Shown here: positions 15,575 to 22,496 of the stretch, piece after piece | Layout: every line of letters begins with the position of its first letter | How positions within the stretch are numbered: the first letter of the stretch is position 1 | Assembly (NCBI GenBank): GCA_022704645.1 | Contig: JAKJGA010000009.1 | Coordinates: forward strand, 1-25,227 | Direction of reading: 5' to 3' | Source: Spirochaetota bacterium | Lineage (GTDB): Bacteria; Spirochaetota; UBA4802; JAFGJZ01 | Length of the DNA: 25,227 nt | Made by a program: the position numbers and the translations under genes | The notes under the pieces: generated by a model | The model's input: the letters and a program-made list of their open reading frames with translations, nothing else | What the model was told of the DNA's origin: nothing | The model's database searches: none

Positions 15575-17533
15575 ATGAAACGGCAACATAATATGAATTT
15601 ATCCAAAAAAGCGCTATTTACTCTTTTTTTGAGTTTATTCAGTGTTTTTTTGATTAAACTCTCAGCTCAAGAAAGTATCGGGCTTTCCTTGGAGGAAAGG
15701 GAATGGCTGAAAACACATCAAAAAATAACAGTTGTTCAGGATCCGGGATGGCCGCCTGTAGAATTTGCTGATGAAGAAGGAAGAAGCGCCGGAATAACCC
15801 ATGATTATCTGACTGTCATTGAATCCAGGCTTGGCATCAAATTTGAACGCATTTCGGGACTTTCTTGGCAGGAAGCTTATTCCCGCCTGAAAAAACACGA
15901 AATTGATATGACCACATCCGTAACGGTAACTCCCGAACGGCTTGAGTTCTGGGAATTTACAAAGCCTTACATGAAAATTCCGATTGTTATTGTTACTCAT
16001 TCTGATGTGACCTATATTTCTTCTTTAAAGGAGCTTGAAGGCAAAGATGTAGCTGTGGTTGACGGATACGCAATGGGAGAATGGATTGCAAAAGATATTC
16101 CGAAGATTAATCTTGTTAAAGTAAACAGTGCCGAAGAAGGTCTGATCGCTTTAAGTGAAGGAAAAGCTTTTGCTTTTATCGATAACATGCTTGTTACCGG
16201 ATATTATATGGCAAAGCTCAAAATTCATAATTTGAAAATTGCCGGTGAAGCTCCGTATATAAATGCCCAGGCTATGGCAGTCAGAAATGATTGGCCGATA
16301 CTTGCACGGATACTTGAAAAAGCACTGGATTCGATTACGGAAGAAGAAAGAAATGCTATTTATTATAAATGGGTTCCTATAAGATATGAGCATAAGTTTG
16401 ATTACAGTCTTGTCTTGAAAATATTTCTTTCCGCCGCGCTAGTTTGTTTTGTTTTGTTTATGTGGATAATAAAGCTTCGCAAAGAAATCAGTCTCAGAAA
16501 AAAGACTGAAGAAGCTCTTCGTGAATCAGAATTCAAACTGCGATCGCATATAAAAAATACTCCCACCGGAGTTATACAATGGGATGATAATTTTATTATT
16601 TCTGAATTTAATCCGGCAGCTGAGAAAATATTCGGTTATACAGAAGAAGACGTAAAGGGGCGGAATGCCGGATTTTTGATGACTGAAACATCCTCTGTTC
16701 ATTTTTCAGAAATACAGAAGATGATTGCGGATAAAAAAGAAAGCGTTTATACAATTATTGAAAACTCGCGCAAAGACGGAAAGATAATAGTTTGCGGATG
16801 GACCAATACCCCTATTGTTTCAGACGAAGGAAAGCTTCTTTCTATAGTATCTTTGTGTAAGGATATTACTTCCGCGATCGAAGATAGAGAAGCTTTGGCT
16901 GCGTCTGTGAACGAAAAAGAAACTCTGATAAGAGAGCTTTATCATAGAACAAAAAACAACATGCAGATAATTTCTTCATTTATACAGATGCAATCACGCA
17001 AAATCGGAGACGAAAAAGTTTCCGCTTTCGCGAAGAACATCGTATCTAAAATACAGACTATGTCGCTTGTCCATGAGAAACTTTATCAGTCAAAAAATCT
17101 TTCAAAAATAAATTTTAAAGAATATATTGAAGAGCTGATTTCTCTGATTGCAAATTATAACTCCGCTGCAAATAACAATATCGCTGTTGTTTTTGAAATT
17201 GCCGATACAGAAATTTCGATTGATTCGGCTATTCCGCTCGGACTTGTAATCAATGAAATTATAACAAATTCCTTCAAGCATGCTTTTTTGCCTGGAGCAA
17301 AAGGGCGTATAACAGTTTCATTAAAAAAAGAAAAAGACGGTTCACTGATTCTTATAATATCCGATGACGGAAAAGGTCTTTCCAAAGATTTCGATGTCCG
17401 TGAGACTGCTTCTCTCGGAATGACTACGATTTTCAGTATTATAGAAAAACAGATGCAGGGAAGTGTTGATATCATCTCGGAGAACGGTCTGACTTATATT
17501 CTGTCATTTAAAAACAAGAAGGCGGAGAAATAA
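15575..17533 (+). CDS. Hybrid-input sensor histidine kinase: periplasmic SBP_bac_3, PAS, HisKA_2/HATPase
   Basis: A 652-aa membrane kinase. An N-terminal signal anchor (~12-30), then a periplasmic family-3 solute-binding domain (~45-268: ITVVQDPGWPPVEFAD, GITHDYLTVIESRLG, SVTVTPERLEFWEFTKPY). A membrane helix (~277-300), short coiled linker, PAS domain (~316-436), then the HisKA_2 dimerisation domain with phospho-acceptor His457 in ELYHRTKNNMQII. The HATPase domain has an N box (NEIITNSFKHAF) and G box (SDDGKGLS). The binding domain resembles amino-acid receptors, so an amino acid or similar small ligand is likely but not proven. No response regulator is adjacent; HisKA_2 kinases often work with distant partners. 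DUF3820 follows after 4 bases. Confidence 0.93.
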   Translation: MKRQHNMNLSKKALFTLFLSLFSVFLIKLSAQESIGLSLEEREWLKTHQKITVVQDPGWPPVEFADEEGRSAGITHDYLTVIESRLGIKFERISGLSWQEAYSRLKKHEIDMTTSVTVTPERLEFWEFTKPYMKIPIVIVTHSDVTYISSLKELEGKDVAVVDGYAMGEWIAKDIPKINLVKVNSAEEGLIALSEGKAFAFIDNMLVTGYYMAKLKIHNLKIAGEAPYINAQAMAVRNDWPILARILEKALDSITEEERNAIYYKWVPIRYEHKFDYSLVLKIFLSAALVCFVLFMWIIKLRKEISLRKKTEEALRESEFKLRSHIKNTPTGVIQWDDNFIISEFNPAAEKIFGYTEEDVKGRNAGFLMTETSSVHFSEIQKMIADKKESVYTIIENSRKDGKIIVCGWTNTPIVSDEGKLLSIVSLCKDITSAIEDREALAASVNEKETLIRELYHRTKNNMQIISSFIQMQSRKIGDEKVSAFAKNIVSKIQTMSLVHEKLYQSKNLSKINFKEYIEELISLIANYNSAANNNIAVVFEIADTEISIDSAIPLGLVINEIITNSFKHAFLPGAKGRITVSLKKEKDGSLILIISDDGKGLSKDFDVRETASLGMTTIFSIIEKQMQGSVDIISENGLTYILSFKNKKAEK

Positions 17534-17537
17534 TAAA

Positions 17538-17750
17538 TTGATTTCTGATCCAATGCAGTTTTTGAAAATAGGAACCTACCGAATGCCTTTCGGAAAATAT
17601 GAGGGTAGGCGGCTCATCGATATTCCCGAAGAATATTATATATGGTTTAAACAAAAAGGATTGCCCGAAGGAGAGCTCGGTCTGATGATGGCTGCAGCGT
17701 ATGAAATTAAACTTAACGGGCTCGAACATCTTTTTGACGAGTTCAAATAA
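17538..17750 (+). CDS. DUF3820 family protein
   Basis: A 70-aa protein with the DUF3820 signature YRMPFGKYEGRRLIDIPE, WFKQKGLPEGELG and YEIKLNGLEHLF. The family is small, widespread and of unknown biochemical role; it has been annotated as a putative quorum-sensing-regulated factor. The start is probably the TTG at 17538, with GGAG ten bases upstream; the ATG five codons later lacks a ribosome-binding site. It is packed between the kinase (4 bases) and the SDR (13 bases), so it is co-transcribed. Confidence 0.85.
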   Translation: MISDPMQFLKIGTYRMPFGKYEGRRLIDIPEEYYIWFKQKGLPEGELGLMMAAAYEIKLNGLEHLFDEFK

Positions 17751-17763
17751 AAACGGGAATTAA

Positions 17764-19308
17764 ATGTCTGCTGATAACAATATAAAGAAACCTTCTCTTC
17801 AGAAAATTGAGGAAGTAACGGAAGTACTAAACACTCTTCTTGAAAACAGTTCCTTTCTATCTGAAGTGCCTGATGAAAAGAGAATAGCACTTATAAAGGC
17901 CGCGGGAAAATTGTCCCGTCCTGATATAAATGATGACAGAAAAAGAAAAAAAGAAGCGAAGATTAATAGAAAGAAAGAAAAGAGAAAAGAAGTCCGTTCG
18001 GCAAATGCCGCGACCGGAATCAGAAGCGCAAGAGAATCCTCTGTGTTTTCAGCTCCCTTGCAGATTGAACTTTCTGACAGCAGCAAATTCATAAAAAAAT
18101 TATCTTCACCGAAAACATGTTATATCTGCGATAAAGAATATTTTGATCTTCATTTTTTCTATGATTCCATGTGTCCGGAATGTGCGGAACTGAATTATTC
18201 GAAAAGATTTCAGTCGGCAGACTTGAGAGGGAAAACCGCTCTAATAACAGGTTCTCGTCTAAAGATAGGCTATCACGCAGCTCTGATGCTTCTGCGTGCG
18301 GGAGCCCGTGTAATTGCTACAACACGGTTTCCGGCTGATTCGGCTTTGAGGTATTCGAAAGAAAAAGATTTTCATGAATGGAAAGACCGTCTTCATGTTT
18401 ACGGTCTTGATCTCAGACATACTCCGAGCGTTGAAATTTTCTGCAGTTATGTTGAATCGAATTATGACCGGATGGATATACTGATAAACAATGCCGCGCA
18501 GACAGTGCGCCGCCCTCCGGGATTTTATGCGCATCTTCTTGAAAATGAAATGAAATCTGCAGCTGAACTTCATGCTGATGCGGCTCTTCTTCTTTCGCAT
18601 TATCACGATTGTACCGGAAGACTGAATGCTTTTTCTAAAATAGCTTCTGCAGAAGAAAAAAACATTCCGGTAAAATGGGAAGAAAAAAATCCCGGAATCG
18701 GTCTGAGAGCTCCGGCAAAGCTTTCGCAGATTCCTTATGCCTATGATTATTCTCCTGATTCTGAAGCTGTTTTCCCGACAGGGAAGCTCGATGCCGACCT
18801 GCAGCAGGTTGATCTGCGCACGGTAAACAGCTGGCGTCTCCGGCTTGGCGAAATTCCGACGTCTGAAATGCTTGAACTTCAGCTTGTAAATGCGGTTGCG
18901 CCTTTTGTTCTCTGTAACCGCTTATCGGAAATGATGAAACGCGATTTTACCGGACAAAAACATATTGTAAATGTTTCTGCAATGGAAGGAAAATTTCACA
19001 GGTTCACGAAAATTGACCGTCATCCGCACACTAACATGGCTAAGGCGGCATTAAATATGCTGACTCACACTTCCGCATCCGGTCTTGCAAAATTCGGAAT
19101 TTATATGAATGCCGTTGACACAGGCTGGGTAACGGATGAGGATCCGGCTCATTTATCGGAATTAAAAAAGGAACTGCATGATTTTCAGCCGCCGCTTGAT
19201 ATAGTTGACGGAGCCGCGCGTGTCTTGGATCCGCTTTTCGACGGTATAAACACCGGAAAACACTGGTGCGGTAAATTTCTGAAAGATTATTTTCCGATCG
19301 ACTGGTGA
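17764..19308 (+). CDS. Zinc-finger SDR-family oxidoreductase-like protein with atypical active site
   Basis: A 514-aa protein. Residues 1-110 are charged and Lys/Arg-rich (~58-78). A four-Cys site follows: Cys119-x2-Cys122 ... Cys137-x2-Cys140 (TCYICDKEYF, MCPECAELN). The SDR Rossmann domain starts at TALITGSRLKIGYHAA, with NNAAQ at 242-246. A long insertion (~255-365) separates it from the active site. The Ser is in NVSAMEG (405), but the YxxxK motif reads T423-N-M-A-K427, so the Tyr is Thr. From memory, this Cys4-SDR layout with HPHTNMAKAAL recurs in bacteria and some eukaryotes, so it is a distinct subfamily rather than a decayed gene. Reaction unknown. It is the last gene of the kinase operon and ends one base before the convergent hemerythrin stop. 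Confidence 0.8.
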   Translation: MSADNNIKKPSLQKIEEVTEVLNTLLENSSFLSEVPDEKRIALIKAAGKLSRPDINDDRKRKKEAKINRKKEKRKEVRSANAATGIRSARESSVFSAPLQIELSDSSKFIKKLSSPKTCYICDKEYFDLHFFYDSMCPECAELNYSKRFQSADLRGKTALITGSRLKIGYHAALMLLRAGARVIATTRFPADSALRYSKEKDFHEWKDRLHVYGLDLRHTPSVEIFCSYVESNYDRMDILINNAAQTVRRPPGFYAHLLENEMKSAAELHADAALLLSHYHDCTGRLNAFSKIASAEEKNIPVKWEEKNPGIGLRAPAKLSQIPYAYDYSPDSEAVFPTGKLDADLQQVDLRTVNSWRLRLGEIPTSEMLELQLVNAVAPFVLCNRLSEMMKRDFTGQKHIVNVSAMEGKFHRFTKIDRHPHTNMAKAALNMLTHTSASGLAKFGIYMNAVDTGWVTDEDPAHLSELKKELHDFQPPLDIVDGAARVLDPLFDGINTGKHWCGKFLKDYFPIDW

Positions 19309-19309
19309 A

Positions 19310-19711
19310 TCACGAAAGTCCGGCTCTTTGCAGGTATATTCCCATTTTTTTGTCAGTCTCCAGGATATGATTGATAAGCCATTTTTTTAAAAATTCAAAA
19401 AGTTCAATATCTATATCCTTTTTGCCTAAGGAATATTCTTCCAAAAACTGTTCAACCTGATAAGTCAGTTTGATATGTTCGTCGTGATGCTGGTCGTATT
19501 CCTGATAGTGATATTTTTGCATGTAACGTTCTTCAGCTGTAAAATGATATTTGGTGTAGCTGACAAGTTCAAAAAGGAGATTTTTCAGATAAACTCTGTT
19601 TTCATTACGTGTCATTGAATTGTGTAGTTCAGTGATTATACGGATTAATTCTTTATGGTGACCGTCAAACTGTTCAATGCCGACACTTAATGACTGATCC
19701 CATACTATCAT
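19310..19711 (-). CDS. Bacteriohemerythrin
   Basis: A 133-aa single-domain hemerythrin that would bind O2 at a di-iron site. Ligands are all visible: His19 (DGHHKEL), His56 and Glu60 (YHFTAEE), His75 and His79 (HHDEHIK), His115 and Asp120 (HILETD). The N-terminus IVWDQSLSVGIEQFD is typical. The start overlaps the stop of the upstream diguanylate cyclase gene (ATGA), so the two are translated together. It may serve as an O2 sensor or supply partner for c-di-GMP control, or as O2 storage for a microaerophile. Confidence 0.95.
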   Translation of the reverse strand: MIVWDQSLSVGIEQFDGHHKELIRIITELHNSMTRNENRVYLKNLLFELVSYTKYHFTAEERYMQKYHYQEYDQHHDEHIKLTYQVEQFLEEYSLGKKDIDIELFEFLKKWLINHILETDKKMGIYLQRAGLS

Positions 19712-20613
19712 ATAGTGAGCCTGTTTTTCCCGTTTTTCTTGCTTTCATAAAGTTTAGTATCTGCATTTTTAATAAGATCGTCAATGCTAAGATCATCTGC
19801 GATCAATGAGGCTCCAAGAGAAACCGTAAAAAAAATAGTTTTCTGCTTTTCTACCTGGAGAAAAGTATTAGCAACGAGTATCCGTATACGTTCTCCTATT
19901 TCTTTAAGAATTTGAAAGTCGCAGTTCGGAATTACTGCGATAAATTCTTCTCCTCCCCATCGAACAAGTGCATCGAGTTTTCGTAAAGAGTTCATCGCGC
20001 TTTGTGATATTGCCCGGAGAACTGAGTCTCCGGTATCATGTCCGTAAGTATCATTGAATTTTTTAAAATCATCTATATCTAAATATATTATTCCGTATTT
20101 TGTTCCATATTTTTTGAATTTGTGATGAAGCTGTTCAAGAATCATTTCTCCATAATGCCGGTTTCCCATTCCGGTAAGAGAGTCTAAGTATACATCTTTT
20201 CTTAAAAGCTGAAGTTCTTCGATCATTGAGTGCTGGCTGGTTATCTCAGAAAAAAATTCTACACCGCCGGAAATGTTTCCCTCAGAAGAACGTATTGGAA
20301 TTACTTTTACATGAATGGGGATTCTGTGTCCAAGCTTATGGTGAACATAGACATTTGCTGAGACTTGATTTCCGGATAAAATAGATTCCTGAAGGGGGCA
20401 TCCTTCAAGACAAAGAATTTTTCCAGAGTCGTCTATATGCCGGAGAATGTCATCTGAGCATTTGCTGCCAACAACTTCATCTCTCGAAAAGCCTGTGATG
20501 CGTTCAGCTCCGGAATTCCAGAAAGTTATTTGCCGCTCAATGTTTGTGAAGTAAACACCATCAGAGATCCCTTCTAAAATTTCAAACAGGAGATCATTAT
20601 CCATTGTTTGCAT
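19708..20613 (-). CDS. PAS-GGDEF diguanylate cyclase
   Basis: A 301-aa soluble protein. A PAS domain (~5-128: LEGISDGVYFTNIERQITFWN, VGSKCSD) carries three Cys (52, 68, 72; CLEGCPLQESI), a recurring PAS subtype that may bind a metal or sense redox. The GGDEF domain (~140-301) has DSLTGMGNRHY, YLDIDDFKKFND, an intact active site GGEEF (220-224) and an RxxD inhibitory site (R211-K-L-D214) five residues upstream, so it should make c-di-GMP with product inhibition. AGAGGATAATA precedes the ATG. It overlaps the bacteriohemerythrin gene. Confidence 0.94.
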   Translation of the reverse strand: MQTMDNDLLFEILEGISDGVYFTNIERQITFWNSGAERITGFSRDEVVGSKCSDDILRHIDDSGKILCLEGCPLQESILSGNQVSANVYVHHKLGHRIPIHVKVIPIRSSEGNISGGVEFFSEITSQHSMIEELQLLRKDVYLDSLTGMGNRHYGEMILEQLHHKFKKYGTKYGIIYLDIDDFKKFNDTYGHDTGDSVLRAISQSAMNSLRKLDALVRWGGEEFIAVIPNCDFQILKEIGERIRILVANTFLQVEKQKTIFFTVSLGASLIADDLSIDDLIKNADTKLYESKKNGKNRLTI

Positions 20614-20633
20614 TATTATCCTCTGAAAAACTT

Positions 20634-20662
20634 AGAGTATCACAGGAAAATATTAATATCAA
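20634..20662 (-). promoter_or_regulatory. Promoter of the diguanylate cyclase-hemerythrin operon
   Basis: -35 TTGATA (20662-20657), 17-base spacer, -10 TACTCT (20639-20634). The transcript would start near 20627, just before the AGAGGA ribosome-binding site. Confidence 0.55.
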
Positions 20663-20757
20663 GCGGATTATGCTTTTTTTCGTGAAATGGGAATATGGTC
20701 TTATTTCGGATTTTTTTTATAGACTTATTAACCGGTAATTAAAACATTGCAAGTATT

Positions 20758-20890
20758 CAACCGTCCTCGAAATGGGGAAGTCCGTGAGAACCGGACACAG
20801 TCGCGCTACGGTAACGGGTAGATTTCAATCATATCCGGAGTCCGAATACCATGACGGTTGTTCAATTTTTGTCGCGTAAACAAAAAGGGG
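20758..20890 (+). promoter_or_regulatory. Cobalamin (B12) riboswitch with L5-L13 kissing-loop translational platform
   Basis: The gap 20614-21017 is filled mainly by this element. A P1 helix, CAACCGTC (20758-20765) with GACGGTTG (20853-20860), closes the aptamer. Inside lie GGGGAAG, the hairpin GTCCG/CGGAC, CAGTCGCGCTACGGTAA and AGTCCGAATACC, matching the cobalamin consensus blocks GGGAA, GGUGnAA...CC, CCCGCnACUGUnA and AGnCAGnAnACC. ACTG/CAG in the consensus is ACGG/CCG here, a compensatory change. Downstream, TTTTTGT (20866-20872) and ACAAAAA (20880-20886) form a 7-bp hairpin with loop CGCGTAA. Its CGCG can kiss CGCG in L5 (20802-20805). GGGG (20887-20890), the ribosome-binding site for the ATG at 20896, abuts this stem, so ligand binding should block translation. 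A weak -10 (TATAGA, 20718-20723) lies upstream. Confidence 0.85.
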
Positions 20891-20895
20891 ATACC

Positions 20896-20970
20896 ATGCC
20901 AAAAATCGAACCGCTCTGTTTTCGCATAATCTTTAAGTACAAAGACCAATTTGCTGATCAATTTTGTTGA
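20896..20970 (+). CDS. 24-aa ORF under the cobalamin riboswitch
   Basis: An ATG five bases after the GGGG at 20887-20890 opens a 24-codon frame, MPKIEPLCFRIIFKYKDQFA then DQFC and TGA. It is the first start codon after the riboswitch hairpin and the only one with its ribosome-binding site in the switch's reach. It may be a leader peptide coupling B12 control to the lipoprotein downstream, a real small protein, or the remnant of a lost riboswitch-controlled gene. No similarity recognised. The lipoprotein has its own ribosome-binding site 48 bases after this stop. Confidence 0.45.
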   Translation: MPKIEPLCFRIIFKYKDQFADQFC

Positions 20971-20976
20971 ATCAGC
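20953..20976 (+). repeat. Hairpin over the stop codon of the 24-aa ORF
   Basis: GCTGATCAA (20953-20961) pairs with TTGAATCAGC (20967-20976), a 9-bp stem with one bulged A and loop TTTTG. The sORF stop codon lies in the 3' arm. A T5 run occurs ten bases later (20986-20990), too far for a canonical terminator. A ribosome terminating here would melt the stem. Confidence 0.45.
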
Positions 20977-21017
20977 TGAAAGGGGTTTTTGAATATATGC
21001 GATTGCAGGAGAAAATA

Positions 21018-22484
21018 ATGAAAAAGACTTTAGCTTTGTCTCTATTTGTGCTGACTACAGCGCTTAGTATGGGATGCGATGAGCAGAACTACGGAAAAGA
21101 TCCCGAGTCATTAGCAAGGATAGTTTTATTCGAAATAGAAGGAGATAGTCCGACTACTTCACCTGATATTTCATTTTCTATCGAAACGGAAGGAGAAGTT
21201 ACCGGTTATCTTATTCATGAAAAAAAACCGGAAGATGACAATCAATCTATAATGCCGTTAAGGGATGACCCTAGGTGGCAAACTGAGAAACCATCTCATT
21301 ATATTTTGCAGGACAAAGAAAGATACGGTTCACGGGTTTTGTATCTTTTTATAAAGGATAAAAATTCGGTACTTGCTGAAAGAAAATCGATTACAGTAAA
21401 TTATCAAAATGCTAATCCTGCTTTTTCTTACATAAAAACAAATTTTGCCGGAGGATTTGTAATTGATCCGACAATAGCTGTTTACAGCAAAACAATGTAT
21501 GTCGCCTGCGGTGTATATATTTCTGAAAAATATTCTTCATCAAGAACAAAATATTCGCCATTGGTATTAAAGTCTGAAGATTCGGGGGAAACCTGGGAAA
21601 CAATTTATACCTCTTCTGACAAGGCTATGTTTACATCAATTACGACAGATGATTCGGGAAATGTTTATCTTGCAATGAGGAGTGCTGCTGTAGGCGGGAA
21701 ACTCGTAGTGCTTAAATACAGCGGATCAGGTTCATCTTGGAGCTATCTTGGTTCAGCTGAAGGAATTTCTTCCGATACCGCAAACTATGTCAGCATTAAA
21801 ATTCATAACGGCAAGATATACGCTGCTTGTAAAGATTATGGTTTAGGCGGAGCTGTTGTTTACATGTGTTCCCTGAAAACAGGTGTTTGGGAAGCACTTG
21901 GAAATTCCGTTGCCAGCGAGGGTGATGCCTCTGATATTGATCTTTTAGTTTCAGAATCCGGAACTGTTTACATTTCATATTGTGACGAATCTTTCAGCAG
22001 AAAAACTTCAATAAGATATTATGATTCTGTGTCGGGATGGAAATATCTGGGCAGCAGGGGAATTTCTTCTGATATAGGCACATATCCTAAACTCGCGGAA
22101 ACTGATGAAGGGATTGCTGTTTTATACAGAGACGGAACAATTAATTCAAAGCCTGCAGTCAAACTTTTCAAAAATGGAAACTGGAAAGATTTAGGTTCCC
22201 TGCCATGTTATGGAAACATGTCTTCTACTAACGGAGAGCTGGTTTTCTGTCAGGGTTCTTTGTTTGCCTTTTTCAAAGAAGAAGTTGGAGGAGGAAGCCT
22301 TAGATGTTCCTGCATGAAATATTTTTCCGGAAAATGGAATTACATCGGAGGACAGGGTTTCTCGTCTTATTCAGTCGATTATTTAAATGCAATAAGCAAT
22401 GAGAATTGCATTTATCTTGTATTTAAGGACTGGGGTGGAAGTGAAAATTATACATACGGATTATCTTTGGTAAAGTTCTATTAA
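21018..22484 (+). CDS. Lipoprotein with Ig-like domain and six-repeat predicted beta-propeller, downstream of a B12 riboswitch
   Basis: A 488-aa precursor. The ATG at 21018 follows AGGAGA and yields a signal peptide with lipobox LSMGC (Cys20). An in-frame TTG at 20964 would bury the signal peptide and is rejected. Residues ~33-130 form an Ig/fibronectin-like domain (RIVLFEIEGDSPTTSPDI, then YGSRVLYLFIKDKNSVLAE), common in bacterial surface lipoproteins. From ~150 to 488 there are six repeats with Trp at 193, 241, 291, 341, 389 and 440, spaced 48-51, mostly W-x-x-L-G. One contains an Asp-box (SEDSGETW, 187-193). This is the pattern of a beta-propeller. No catalytic motif is evident. The B12 riboswitch upstream suggests control by cobalamin; BtuG, a Bacteroides surface lipoprotein that binds B12, also has a beta-propeller fold. 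Homology is not claimed. No TonB receptor is nearby. Confidence 0.85.
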   Translation: MKKTLALSLFVLTTALSMGCDEQNYGKDPESLARIVLFEIEGDSPTTSPDISFSIETEGEVTGYLIHEKKPEDDNQSIMPLRDDPRWQTEKPSHYILQDKERYGSRVLYLFIKDKNSVLAERKSITVNYQNANPAFSYIKTNFAGGFVIDPTIAVYSKTMYVACGVYISEKYSSSRTKYSPLVLKSEDSGETWETIYTSSDKAMFTSITTDDSGNVYLAMRSAAVGGKLVVLKYSGSGSSWSYLGSAEGISSDTANYVSIKIHNGKIYAACKDYGLGGAVVYMCSLKTGVWEALGNSVASEGDASDIDLLVSESGTVYISYCDESFSRKTSIRYYDSVSGWKYLGSRGISSDIGTYPKLAETDEGIAVLYRDGTINSKPAVKLFKNGNWKDLGSLPCYGNMSSTNGELVFCQGSLFAFFKEEVGGGSLRCSCMKYFSGKWNYIGGQGFSSYSVDYLNAISNENCIYLVFKDWGGSENYTYGLSLVKFY

Positions 22485-22496
22485 ATCAAAGAAAAT

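Noticed and set aside
20758..20890. The riboswitch as a c-di-GMP (GEMM) element, suggested by the neighbouring diguanylate cyclase
   Set aside because: It lies on the opposite strand to the cyclase, lacks GEMM motifs, and matches the cobalamin core blocks.
20964..21017. N-terminal extension of the propeller lipoprotein from a TTG at 20964
   Set aside because: It would put 18 polar or charged residues before the signal peptide. The ATG at 21018 has AGGAGA and gives a normal lipoprotein signal.
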